Shown here: piece after piece, positions 46,018 to 53,949 of the stretch
How the letters are laid out: every line of letters starts with the position of its first letter
How positions within the stretch are numbered: position 1 is the first letter of the stretch
Source: JAOAPG01 sp963791575
GTDB lineage: Bacteria; Acidobacteriota; Terriglobia; Terriglobales; Acidobacteriaceae
Reading direction: 5' to 3'
Length of the DNA: 64,000 nucleotides
NCBI GenBank assembly: GCA_963791575.1
Contig: CAWBSY010000022.1
Span: 372,001 to 436,000 of the forward strand
The notes under the pieces: generated by a model
What the model saw: the letters and a program-made list of their open reading frames with translations, nothing else
Told to the model about the DNA's origin: nothing
Databases searched by the model: none
Made by a program: the position numbers and the translations under genes

Positions 46018-46386
46018 CTACGCACCGACTGCGGATACCCGTTCGGCTGATTGCCTCGCCGGAGCCAGCACGATCAGGGCAACACCAATGACAACGAGCA
46101 CAGCCACGCCTATCAGTTCTCCGCGCTGGACCAGCCCCATGTAGGCCTGCGTCCCCATAACAACGGCATGAGCAAAACTCGACCATGCGGTGAAAGCGAT
46201 CAGGCTGCGATTCGCCGACGGATTACGCACTGCCAGCAGCAAGAAAATCCCAAGTGTGACATACAGGCTAAGCATCATTGCCAATGCAGGCTCTCGCGAG
46301 AAAAACATCGTCATCGGATAAACCAACGCCGAAAAGATCAATCCCACCAAAACCAACACCACTTTTAGCGCTCGCTCTCGGATCAT
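46018..46386 (-). CDS. Four-helix membrane protein (DUF6632-like)
   Basis: 122 aa with four hydrophobic segments (VVLVLVGLIFSALVYPM; ALAMMLSLYVTLGIFLLLAV; SLIAFTAWSSFAHAVVM; LIGVAVLVVIGVALIVLA) and a conserved-looking WSSFAHAVVMGTQAY. This pattern matches small acidobacterial DUF6632-type proteins; function unknown. The RsbU-type gene lies downstream, convergent arrangement absent (same strand, 37 bp). Confidence 0.72.
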   Translation of the reverse strand: MIRERALKVVLVLVGLIFSALVYPMTMFFSREPALAMMLSLYVTLGIFLLLAVRNPSANRSLIAFTAWSSFAHAVVMGTQAYMGLVQRGELIGVAVLVVIGVALIVLAPARQSAERVSAVGA

Positions 46387-46423
46387 GGTGCCCTCCTGCT
46401 AAATCACGAATATGCTCCCGATT

Positions 46424-47596
46424 CTAAGCTACCTTAACAACCATGCACGTAATGTCATCGTGTTGCGGTGTTGGTCCCACGAAAATATCTACGTGACTCA
46501 TCATTCGGCGGAGCAACTCGTCCGGGGTCGATGCTACGCCGAGCTGCAAGAGGTTGAGCAATCGCTGTTCTCCATATTCCTCTTCCAGTTCGTTGACCGC
46601 TTCAACTAATCCATCGGTAAAGATCACCAGGCAATCGCCCGATTCAAGCACTATATTTCCCGACTGGTACTCTCCATGGGGCAGGATTCCTAGCGGCACT
46701 CCTCCTGTCGAGAGCCGATCAATGCTTCCGGACCTATGCTGCAGAATGGGCGCGTTGTGGCCCGCGTTGATGTATGTGAGATTCTTGCTTGTCGAACTGA
46801 ACTCAGCTAAGAATGCCGTCGTAAAACGGAGCCCGCTCTGGCTGTTCGTGCAAGCGTAGTGATTCATACCCGCAACCAAGTCCGGCAAAGAGCAGGGAAC
46901 TGCCGACAAAGTTTTTAGACTGGCTTGGAATGTTGCCATCAGCATGGCGGCAGGAATGCTTTTTCCGGCGACGTCGGCCACAGCCATCAAAAATACCGGT
47001 TCAGTGTCTCCCAAAGTTGAACGCTGGAACACGTCGTAATAATCACCGGCAACCGTGTTCGCAGCGCGAGTAGCAAAGGCAATTGCAAGACCTGGCACTG
47101 CGGGCGGAGCCGCTGGAAGGAGCCACTTCTGAATGTCGCGAGCGATTTCGAGATCGCGCTTCATCACCACGCGATCGGCAATTTCCAGCATCAGCAGAAT
47201 GAATAACAGGACTCCTCCGAAGAAATGGAAATCGAATTCCTGAATTTCCACCTCTCCCGATTTGCCGTGGTAACTGAAACCTCCCGCTGGAAAAATAAGC
47301 AGCAAAATCCCGAAAAGCAGCAGCACTCTTCTTGCGGGAGTCAGCTTCTCCAGGATCGCCCAAGCGAGTTCCTGCGCAGTGTGAAAGAAGTTATGACGCC
47401 AGGTTCGTTGCGGCGCGCGCGCATCGAAGTCGCGATGATACAGCCGATAGCTGGAGCGCGCATCGGCGTGAAATTGCTTCCATAGCTGGCTGATTTCCAG
47501 TCCTTCGGTGACGCGCTGCCAGAAACTATTGAGCTGGGCAACGATTCCCGGTGGTCGGTTAGGAAGCTGTGTGGCAGGCTCAGGGGAGGAGGCCAT
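46424..47596 (-). CDS. SpoIIE/RsbU-type PP2C serine phosphatase, membrane-bound
   Basis: 390 aa. N-terminal cytoplasmic region, two hydrophobic helices (RVLLLFGILLLIFPAGGF; FFGGVLLFILLMLEIA), a linker helix (KRDLEIARDIQKWLLP) and the PP2C-like domain: NTVAGDYYDVFQ, VADVAGKSIPAAMLMA, YINAGHNAPIL, FTDGLVEAVNE, HDDITCMVVK, all metal-binding acids kept. Such proteins dephosphorylate STAS antagonists; a STAS gene is at 32972. Regulates an alternative sigma or envelope response, inferred. Confidence 0.93.
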   Translation of the reverse strand: MASSPEPATQLPNRPPGIVAQLNSFWQRVTEGLEISQLWKQFHADARSSYRLYHRDFDARAPQRTWRHNFFHTAQELAWAILEKLTPARRVLLLFGILLLIFPAGGFSYHGKSGEVEIQEFDFHFFGGVLLFILLMLEIADRVVMKRDLEIARDIQKWLLPAAPPAVPGLAIAFATRAANTVAGDYYDVFQRSTLGDTEPVFLMAVADVAGKSIPAAMLMATFQASLKTLSAVPCSLPDLVAGMNHYACTNSQSGLRFTTAFLAEFSSTSKNLTYINAGHNAPILQHRSGSIDRLSTGGVPLGILPHGEYQSGNIVLESGDCLVIFTDGLVEAVNELEEEYGEQRLLNLLQLGVASTPDELLRRMMSHVDIFVGPTPQHDDITCMVVKVA

Positions 47597-47844
47597 GTTG
47601 TGAATCAGCGATTATAGTCGAGCGGCTTCGTTCCGAGCGCAAGCGCGCGGACAGTCGTCATTCAAGTTAACCCCCGAGCTTCATGAAATCGACGTAGAGG
47701 CCCTCGGCTCCCCGCTCGGTCCGAGTCCCCATGTTTTTGAGGACGTTGTTAATGTTGGAGACATCCCACGCTTTCAGCGTAGCTAAAGTTTAGGGCAGAT
47801 TTTTGCGCACGAGTATACCCCTGCTCGGCACCAAGCCAGACTAC

Positions 47845-48288
47845 TTACTCCGTTGCGGGTTTCGGCTTTTCGAGTACGATGTCGTGTTTGGCTTGGCACT
47901 CGGAGTCAGGATCATACGTGGCGGTGCCCAGTAGTTGATCTTTTGAAGCCTGGAACTCCAGCGGTGGCCGGCGGACGCGCGAAGGCAGTCCAATGAATTT
48001 CACTTTACCGTCTATATTGGTGCTTGCCTCCAGATCAAGCTTACGCACTCCGCCAAATCCATAAGCTATGTGAACCTTTACGGCGGCAGCATAGACAGGT
48101 TTGCTGTCTTCGGTCACGACAAGTTCCAGCGAGCAGGGGCCAGCTCCACCGTCAATTACAGGAACTTTATGTGCTGCCGCAGCGGAATCCTGGGAAGCGG
48201 TTTGCTGGTTCGATTGCACCTGAGCTGCACAGAAAAAGCCAAAGCCTATGAATAGAAGAAAACTGCACAGAACGCGGGCTAGGTTCAT
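47845..48288 (-). CDS. Secreted protein with carboxypeptidase-regulatory-like fold
   Basis: About 147 aa from ATG 48288. Signal peptide LARVLCSFLLFIGFGFFCAAQ. The mature part SLELVVTEDSKPVYAAAVKV, ASTNIDGKVKFIGLPS and RPPLEFQASKDQLLGT has the beta pattern of the carboxypeptidase regulatory-like (CarbopepD_reg) fold. The frame extends upstream to 48390 through the REP hairpin, which is unlikely to be translated. Function unknown. Confidence 0.75.
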   Translation of the reverse strand: MNLARVLCSFLLFIGFGFFCAAQVQSNQQTASQDSAAAAHKVPVIDGGAGPCSLELVVTEDSKPVYAAAVKVHIAYGFGGVRKLDLEASTNIDGKVKFIGLPSRVRRPPLEFQASKDQLLGTATYDPDSECQAKHDIVLEKPKPATE

Positions 48289-48379
48289 AGAGTGATTCGA
48301 GAAGTATAACCGGATGCCCCGAGGAGTCACACTAAAACCCAGGCACCCTTCCCCCAATCTTCCCCGGACACACCACTCC

Positions 48380-48417
48380 GGGTGCCCCATGTCTCGCCGT
48401 TTTTGCGAGACGTGGGA
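48380..48417. repeat. REP palindrome, left copy
   Basis: 38-bp unit beginning GGGTGCCCCATGTCTCGC and ending GCGAGACGTGGGA, with a 7-nt T-rich loop; one G-T pair in a 12-bp stem. Same orientation as the copy at 49101-49138 on the other side of the RAYT gene, and the reverse complement of the copy inside it. Confidence 0.85.
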
Positions 48418-48479
48418 ATCGCCACATCTGATGTTTACTAGTCACAGACACTCCCTTTCTTATTTTTTAATCTCCGTTC

Positions 48480-49061
48480 ATGACCGAGGGTCTGCACCGC
48501 TTCTATGGCGGAAACGATCTACACTTCCTCACGTTCAGTTGTTACCGGCGACAGCCGTTTTTGAGTAGCGCAATTCGCTGTGATTTGTTTCTGAACATCC
48601 TGGAACGAGTACGACGTCGGTACCGTCTGGTGGTACTGGCTTATGTCGTCATGCCGGAGCACATTCATCTACTGGTTAGCGAACCGCAGCGCGAGAATCT
48701 TTCTGTAGTCGTCCAAGCATTGAAGCTCGGATTCGTGCGAAGTTTGGATGGCTCCAATAGCAACTTGATTCCCAGGTCTCGCAACAACGGCGAGACCTGG
48801 GGCACCCCAATAAATTCCACCCAGTTGATCCCCAAACGGTTCTGGCAGGCACGCTTTTACGACTTTAATGTTTGGACCGAGCGTAAGCGCGTGGAGAAAC
48901 TTCGATACATCCATCGCAATCCCGTGAAGAGAGGTTTGGTGGAATCGCCTGAACTGTGGCGTTGGAGCAGTTTTCGTTGGTACAGCCGTGGCGAGCTAGG
49001 TCCAGTGGGAATCAATGATACGGAAATATTAGTAATGAGAATCCGCCCGCCAGCAGCGTGA
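48480..49061 (+). CDS. REP-associated tyrosine transposase (RAYT, Y1_Tnp)
   Basis: HUH single-strand transposase thought to mobilise REP palindromes. 193 aa. HUH motif MPEHIHLLVS (His61, His63), catalytic Tyr127 in WQARFYDFNVW, and the C-terminal KRVEKLRYIHRNPVKRGLV, ESPELWRWSSFRWY. Between residues 97 and 110 (IPRSRNNGETWGTP) the coding sequence is itself a REP hairpin, placed in the linker between the HUH core and the Tyr helix. The reading frame is intact, so the enzyme may be functional. Flanked by two REPs in direct orientation. Confidence 0.93.
   Translation: MTEGLHRFYGGNDLHFLTFSCYRRQPFLSSAIRCDLFLNILERVRRRYRLVVLAYVVMPEHIHLLVSEPQRENLSVVVQALKLGFVRSLDGSNSNLIPRSRNNGETWGTPINSTQLIPKRFWQARFYDFNVWTERKRVEKLRYIHRNPVKRGLVESPELWRWSSFRWYSRGELGPVGINDTEILVMRIRPPAA
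48770..48807. repeat. REP palindrome inside the RAYT coding sequence (inverted orientation)
   Basis: CCCAGGTCTCGC / GCGAGACCTGGG with a 7-nt loop (AACAACG), followed by GGCACCC. It is the reverse complement of the flanking REP unit. Compared with them both stem positions A/T are changed to G/C together, so pairing is preserved. Confidence 0.85.
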
Positions 49062-49100
49062 TCGATCGTTTTCACGCTGGGTAATCGAAATGTTGGGTGC

Positions 49101-49138
49101 GGGTGCCCCATGTCTCGCCGTTTTTGCGAGACATGGGA
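49101..49138. repeat. REP palindrome, right copy
   Basis: Perfect 12-bp stem CCCATGTCTCGC / GCGAGACATGGG with loop CGTTTTT, preceded by GGGTGC. Differs from the left copy at one stem base. Lies 40 bp after the RAYT stop and 49 bp before the next gene. Confidence 0.88.
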
Positions 49139-49186
49139 GTGACGCGTATTATCAATCCTTCAACCTCTTAATTCAGGAGCGTCACT

Positions 49187-49420
49187 ATGGAGAGAGACCT
49201 TACTTTGCGGGAACTAGAGTTTATAACGGCAATTGAAAAGGACCTTCCCGAGTTTGTGAAGATGTGCCGCGATCCCGGCGCTCCCGCTGTCGTTATTCAT
49301 CAAGATGCGTTCGCAGCGGATTATCAAGAGCAGGAATTCAAGCTCCTTGGCATGGCGATAAAATTCGCCGGCATTTGCGGCAAGGAAGTTCGAATCATCG
49401 GCACGAACCGAAGCACGTAA
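49187..49420 (+). CDS. Hypothetical protein, 77 aa
   Basis: CAGGAGCG about 7 nt before the ATG supports translation. Small soluble alpha/beta protein: MERDLTLRELEFITAIEKDL, PAVVIHQDAFAADYQEQEFK, LLGMAIKFAGICGKEVRII. The order helix-strand-helix-strand suggests a compact domain; no known family. Immediately after the right REP hairpin. It does not look like an antitoxin, although a toxin remnant lies next to it. Confidence 0.65.
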   Translation: MERDLTLRELEFITAIEKDLPEFVKMCRDPGAPAVVIHQDAFAADYQEQEFKLLGMAIKFAGICGKEVRIIGTNRST

Positions 49421-49477
49421 ACGAACCGCCAACAACACTGAGGTGGCAAGGCCGGGTGCCTATAGGCTGCACGGAGT

Positions 49478-49510
49478 CGAAGAGTCTCGCTGCTCTTGCG
49501 AGAAAATGGG
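49478..49510. repeat. Degenerate REP hairpin
   Basis: TCTCGC (49485-49490) and GCGAGA (49498-49503) around a 7-nt loop, followed by AAATGGG, with CGGGTGCC 25 bp upstream. The inner stem and loop length match the REPs around the RAYT gene; the outer stem is lost. Confidence 0.5.
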
Positions 49511-49666
49511 TCGGGCGTGTGTACAGCCTCATCTCGCATAAACTGATGGGAAAAATGAAGTACCGATTTGTGGGAGGCCGGTAGCTGAGTCTGTGGACAG
49601 AGTGTAATCTTTCAGGTTTTCGGAAGAGATTACGTGAAATGAGTCTCGTCTCCCAAACTGACAGAT

Positions 49667-49932
49667 ATGATCAAAACACAAAGCAGTTTGGAGATGGCGG
49701 ATCACGTGGAGTCCGCTATTCGAGACAGGTTGGTATTCCTGACAGAGAATCCCCCGCCGGACATCGGCGCAAAGACCTTACCGGCGAAGCCGTGAGATTT
49801 TTCGCAGTTTATTCTTACCTGATTGCTTATCGTGGTGAGACCAAGCCTTTGCAAATCGCGGCCATTCTACACGGTCGCCGGGAAATTCAAAGACTCTCAA
49901 GTAATATTGCGAGTAATCAGCATCGTGCCTGA
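49667..49932 (+). pseudogene. RelE/ParE-family toxin remnant, frameshifted and 5'-truncated
   Basis: The first frame gives MADHVESAIRDRLVFLTENP and stops; the next frame gives GHRRKDLTGEAVRFFAVYSY, LIAYRGETKPLQIAAILHGR and REIQRL, the C-terminal pattern of ParE toxins. Restoring one G at 49759-49760 joins them as NPPPGHRRKDL. The first about 25 residues normally present are not found upstream (stop at 49640), and no antitoxin gene is adjacent, so the locus is probably dead even if the frameshift is an error. Confidence 0.65.
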
Positions 49933-49937
49933 CAAGC

Positions 49938-49958
49938 GGCGGACGAGGAGTGTCCGCC
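49938..49958. repeat. Palindrome with GAGGA centre
   Basis: GGCGGAC / GTCCGCC separated by GAGGAGT, about 10 bp downstream of pdxS. Shares design and centre with the palindrome inside the thiolase gene (12448-12467). Could serve as a bidirectional terminator stem, but no T-tract follows. Confidence 0.5.
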
Positions 49959-49967
49959 CTACACGAT

Positions 49968-50888
49968 CTACCACCCTCTGGTCTGTAGCATGTGCGCTTC
50001 ATCCAGCGCGGCTATTGCCAATCCCTTCATCGCTCCGATCAGATCTTCGCTGACTTCCAGTAATACTTTCGGATCATTGAAGTGCGTTGCCGCTTTCACG
50101 ATGGCTTTGGCGCGCTTGGCCGCTTCTTCTGGTTCGGCAAAGCTGGTGGAATCCTTCATGAAGATTCCCGAGCCGACGAATACGGCTTCAGCGCCGAGTT
50201 GCATCACCAGCGCGGCATCGGCGGGCGTAGCGATTCCTCCTGCGGAGAAATTCGGTACCGGCAGCTTTCCTGCCTTGGCGACGAGCTTTATCAATTCATA
50301 AGGCGCTTGATGTTCTTTCGCCTTGGCATAAAGTTCTTCTTCACCCAGCACGGTGAGAATTTTCATCTCCTGCACGATTTGCCGAATGTGCTTCACGGCG
50401 TGCACAACGTCGCCAGTGCCGGCTTCTCCCTTGGTGCGGATCATCGCCGCGCCTTCAGCGATGCGGCGAAGTGCTTCGCCCAGGTTACGCGCGCCGCATA
50501 CAAATGGAACCTTGAAAGCGTGCTTGTCGACATGGTGCGCTTCATCGGCTGGTGTGAGCACTTCGGACTCGTCGATGTAATCGACGCCAAGTTCTTGAAG
50601 TATTTGGGCTTCTGCAAAATGTCCGATGCGGCACTTGGCCATCACCGGAATCGACACGGCAGCCATAATCTCGCGAATCTTTTTAGGAGAAGCCATGCGG
50701 GCAACGCCGCCCTCGGCGCGGATTTGCGCAGGCACGCGCTCGAGCGCCATGACAGCCACGGCACCGGCAGTTTCGGCAATCTCGGCCTGCTTGGCATCGG
50801 TGACGTCCATGATGACGCCGCCTTTTAACATTTCGGCGAGTCCGGTCTTCAAACGCAAACTGGTGGAGCTTCCGTTGTTCTGGGACAT
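49968..50888 (-). CDS. pdxS: Pyridoxal 5'-phosphate synthase lyase subunit
   Basis: Forms PLP from ribose 5-phosphate, glyceraldehyde 3-phosphate and ammonia delivered by PdxT. About 306 aa from MSQNNGSSTSLRLKTGLAEM (ATG 50888); the open frame upstream to 51050 is rejected because the family starts here. GGVIMDVTDAKQAEIAETAG, ALERVPAQIRAEGGVARM, PVMAKCRIGHFAEAQIL (Schiff-base Lys region), AAMIRTKGEAGTGDVVHAV and PVPNFSAGGIATPADAAL are all present. Divergent from the PilZ gene. Confidence 0.97.
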   Translation of the reverse strand: MSQNNGSSTSLRLKTGLAEMLKGGVIMDVTDAKQAEIAETAGAVAVMALERVPAQIRAEGGVARMASPKKIREIMAAVSIPVMAKCRIGHFAEAQILQELGVDYIDESEVLTPADEAHHVDKHAFKVPFVCGARNLGEALRRIAEGAAMIRTKGEAGTGDVVHAVKHIRQIVQEMKILTVLGEEELYAKAKEHQAPYELIKLVAKAGKLPVPNFSAGGIATPADAALVMQLGAEAVFVGSGIFMKDSTSFAEPEEAAKRAKAIVKAATHFNDPKVLLEVSEDLIGAMKGLAIAALDEAHMLQTRGW

Positions 50889-51151
50889 GGTAGGGCTCTT
50901 TTCTGGTTCGTTAAGAATAAGCGCGTAGGAGCGCTCAGGGCTTGGCTCTATTTTACAACGTAGCGGGTATTTTCGTGGGCTGATCCGGCACATCGATAAA
51001 TGGGCACTCGCGGGTGGGTCTAAATGCACAATCAGTTTTTTCGAGGACAATCAGGCGAAAATTGACAACTATTGCAAATAACCAGAGTAGAATTTGCCCG
51101 CGAGCCAACTCTCAATAGACCGCTGTCACCACAACAGTTCGGAGGTCGTCA

Positions 51152-51484
51152 ATGGATCAACCTGTGCCTTTTCACCCGGAGCGTAGACGATTTCCGCGTT
51201 TGAAAGCGGGTGTACAGATTGAGCTTAGGCGGCACGACAGCGAGGTTCCGATCCGGGTAGGAACTTCGGACATTGGTGTGCTCGGCTGTTATGTCGAAAT
51301 GAGCATTACGCTGGAAGTGGGGAGCGAAGTGGATGTCGTGATTTGGTTGAACGGCGAGGCGCTAAGAACGAGAGCGAGAGTCATCACTTGCCATCCTCAA
51401 TTCGGCAACGGATTTGAGTTTATTGGTTTGTCGCCAGGGGATCAGGCGCGACTATCTGCTTTCGTGAACTCGGAGAGTGAATAG
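51152..51484 (+). CDS. PilZ-domain protein
   Basis: 110 aa single PilZ beta-barrel. The RxxxR-type c-di-GMP switch is seen as RRRFPRLKAG, followed about 40 residues on by TSDIGVLGCYVEM (D/N-x-S-x-x-G-like, with Ile in the third position). Possibly responds to the cyclase at 57544. Convergent with the thioesterase gene, 3 bp between ends once that gene's frameshift is corrected. Confidence 0.88.
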   Translation: MDQPVPFHPERRRFPRLKAGVQIELRRHDSEVPIRVGTSDIGVLGCYVEMSITLEVGSEVDVVIWLNGEALRTRARVITCHPQFGNGFEFIGLSPGDQARLSAFVNSESE

Positions 51485-51487
51485 CTG

Positions 51488-51962
51488 CTACTTCTGGTTC
51501 CCAATATATTTGGCGAACATCCGCTCTGGATCGATGGCGATAAATGTTCCTTGTGCTGCTGGCAAGAACTTCGTCTCTCTCGTTTAATATTTCAGCTTCA
51601 TTCGTATGAATCCTGCCGTCGACGCTCAACTCTCGTCCCTCTACCCGCAGTGGTTCATTCAACGGTACGGGCCTGAGATAATCGACTGTCATCTGTGAAG
51701 TTAGCGCGACGACGTTGCGCAATTTATTCACCTTACCCATCGCGTCGTCGAGAATGGTGGCGATAATTCCGCCGTGGCAATGTCCCGGCGGCCCGGTGTA
51801 ACGCTCGTCCAAACGAAAATGACAGACGAAAGCATTCCGCTCTTCGTCATAAACAAATTTCAAATGCATTCCATCGGGATTGTCTTCGCCGCAAGCGAAA
51901 CAATAATTCTTGCGCGGCTGTTCGTCAGGACGATGATCGCGACCGAGTGAACTCTTTTCCAT
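51488..51962 (-). CDS. Hotdog-fold PaaI-type thioesterase, frameshifted
   Basis: Acyl-CoA thioesterase-like protein: YCFACGEDNPDGMHLKF, YTGPPGHCHGGIIATILDDA (HGG motif and acidic residue), LTSQMTVDYLRPVPLNEPLR. The frame runs to 51420 into PilZ, but removing one base at 51551-51557 gives SQGTFIAIDPERMFAKYIGN and stop at 51488, a normal family end. Lies 3 bp after ubiE, same strand, hence cotranscribed. Confidence 0.85.
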
Positions 51963-51965
51963 ACC

Positions 51966-52721
51966 TTACTTTTTGCCTCGATACAGTCCAGCGATTCCAA
52001 ACGTATACGGAGTCCACGAGACTTCTCGGAATCCCGCATTTCTCATGCGCTCCAGCATCTCGGTGGGTGCGGGAAAGCGCTCCACCGAGGCCGGAAGATA
52101 GGCATAGGGACCCTTCACTCCGGAGATGAATGTGCCAACCTTCGGAAGCACGTGCTTGAAGTAAACCCGGTACAGCTCGCCCATCAAACCGCCAGGCTCT
52201 CCGAAATCGAGGATTCCACATTCACCATCGGGCCGCAGCACGCGCACGATCTCACGCAGTCCGGCGTCGTAGTCGGCGAGATTACGAAATCCAAATGCGG
52301 AAGTGAGCAGATCGAAATGCGAATCTTCGAATGGAAGATGCAGCGCATCGGCTTCCACCCAACGCAATGAAGTTCCAGCGGATTTCTCGGCAGCTCGTTG
52401 CAGCATGGCGTGGGAAAAGTCCGCACCCAGAATGTTGGCGGATGATCTCTCCGCCCTGCGTCGAAGGGCAAACGTCATGTCTCCCGTGCCGCAACATAGA
52501 TCAAGTACTTTGGCTTGCGGTCTGGTCAGGATCGACGAAAATGTCTTCGCAGTGCGATTCCACCAGAGCCGGTCCACATTCATCGAAAGCACATGGTTGA
52601 GCAGGTCATAGCGCGGAGCAATGGAAGTAAACATCTCCCGCACCGCGCGCGATGCAGCCTGCGTGTCGCGTGCGCCCTCGGGAGCAGCGCCGATCACCGT
52701 GGATTTAGCTGTATTGCCCAA
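51966..52721 (-). CDS. ubiE: Demethylmenaquinone/ubiquinone methyltransferase
   Basis: SAM-dependent C-methylation of the quinone ring; in this phylum menaquinone is expected (menG). 251 aa. AVREMFTSIAPRYDLLNHVL (family N-terminus), motif I VLDLCCGTGDMTFAL, ILGADFSHAMLQRA, DLLTSAFGFRNLADYDAGLRE, LDFGEPGGLMGELYRVYF and a C-terminal aromatic segment. Start in the open frame at 52721. Downstream thioesterase overlaps functionally only by operon placement. Confidence 0.94.
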   Translation of the reverse strand: MGNTAKSTVIGAAPEGARDTQAASRAVREMFTSIAPRYDLLNHVLSMNVDRLWWNRTAKTFSSILTRPQAKVLDLCCGTGDMTFALRRRAERSSANILGADFSHAMLQRAAEKSAGTSLRWVEADALHLPFEDSHFDLLTSAFGFRNLADYDAGLREIVRVLRPDGECGILDFGEPGGLMGELYRVYFKHVLPKVGTFISGVKGPYAYLPASVERFPAPTEMLERMRNAGFREVSWTPYTFGIAGLYRGKK

Positions 52722-52744
52722 AGCTCGCTTTTTTATTCTCTATG

Positions 52745-52763
52745 ACTCTGTGTCTCTGTGGTG
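52745..52763. repeat. ACACAGAG-type short repeat
   Basis: Minus strand CACCACAGAGACACAGAGT, between ubiE and aroB. Same kind of tract as at 28275-28318. Confidence 0.45.
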
Positions 52764-52773
52764 AATGATTGGT

Positions 52774-53883
52774 CTATTGATCCGAGAGCTTTCGTAATTC
52801 ATCCACCGCTTCCACTATTACCTGCTCTGGCACATTCTTCACGATCTCGACCTTCCCGATGGCAGTCGGCAAAACAAAGTGTACGACGCCGTGGCTGGTT
52901 TTCTTGTCGCTCTGCAACAGCCGAACAATCTTCTTGCTCTTGGCTTTGACTTTCGGCAGAGGGCCAAACGAAAGCACAGCATCTACAATTTGTTTTGCGA
53001 TTTTCGGATCGAGCTTACCAAGCGAAACGGCAATATTTGTCGCCGCAATCATTCCCCAAGCCACGGCTTCGCCATGCAGAAAGCGTTTATATTCCGATTC
53101 TGCCTCCAGCGCATGCCCCACGGTGTGGCCCAGATTTAAGACACGTCGTAGATCGCCTTCCCGCTCGTCGGCTGACACTACTTCAGCTTTAAGCTGCACT
53201 GATTCCGCGAGCACCCATTCCAAAGTCTTCGTATCGCGTCGCAACGCTTTGATCTTTGTTCCTTCCAGCCGCTGAAATAATTCAGGCCGCCCAATCACTC
53301 CACATTTGAGGGCTTCATATAATCCCGCGCGAAACTCTCTTGCGGGAAGCGTAGAGAGCACAGCCGGATCAATCAACACCATCGCGGGTTGATGAAACGT
53401 TCCGACCAAATTTTTTCCGGTTCGCAGATTGACGCCTGTTTTTCCGCCGATTGCCGCATCCAGTTGCGCCTGAACGGTTGTGGGAATCTGCACCACGTCG
53501 ATTCCTCGCATGTAGACCGAAGCCAAAAAGCCAGCAACATCGCCGACCACGCCTCCGCCGAATGCAATGACCGCAGCATTGCGGTCGGCGCCGAGGCGAG
53601 TTAACTTTTCCGCGAGTTGTTCGACGGAGGTAAGCTTCTTGCTGCGCTCGCCATCTTTCATCTCGAGAATTTCTGGATCGAATCCGGCAGTCCCCAGAGA
53701 CGCTACCAGTTTCTTCCCCCATCGCCGCCGTACCGGCTCCACGGTCACGACAAACAGACGTTTTCCTTTTCCCAAAACCTCACGCACGAGAGGGCCGGCA
53801 TTTGCCAGCAACCCGCTCTCAATAATGGCTTCGTAAGAGCGTTGAGGGACTGTAATTTTTATCCGTGTATTTGCTTGAACCAT
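52774..53883 (-). CDS. aroB: 3-dehydroquinate synthase
   Basis: Second step of the shikimate pathway, NAD- and metal-dependent. 369 aa. NAD site GGGVVGDVAGFLASVYMRG, then IDVVQIPTTVQAQLDAAIGG, KTGVNLRTGKNLVGTFHQP, and the metal ligands Glu, HTVGHALE and HGEAVAWGM. Complete. Preceded by terC, followed by ubiE; no other aro gene in the window. Confidence 0.97.
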   Translation of the reverse strand: MVQANTRIKITVPQRSYEAIIESGLLANAGPLVREVLGKGKRLFVVTVEPVRRRWGKKLVASLGTAGFDPEILEMKDGERSKKLTSVEQLAEKLTRLGADRNAAVIAFGGGVVGDVAGFLASVYMRGIDVVQIPTTVQAQLDAAIGGKTGVNLRTGKNLVGTFHQPAMVLIDPAVLSTLPAREFRAGLYEALKCGVIGRPELFQRLEGTKIKALRRDTKTLEWVLAESVQLKAEVVSADEREGDLRRVLNLGHTVGHALEAESEYKRFLHGEAVAWGMIAATNIAVSLGKLDPKIAKQIVDAVLSFGPLPKVKAKSKKIVRLLQSDKKTSHGVVHFVLPTAIGKVEIVKNVPEQVIVEAVDELRKLSDQ

Positions 53884-53949
53884 GAATTTTCATCATAACG
53901 TACTGGCGGATGCCGACTCACGCCGGTTACCGATTTCGTGCGCGCTTCG

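Noticed and set aside
47597..47844. Short minus-strand frame ending about 47674
   Set aside because: About 35 codons with no good start; the similarity in wording to the 31346 region is too weak to call a repeat.
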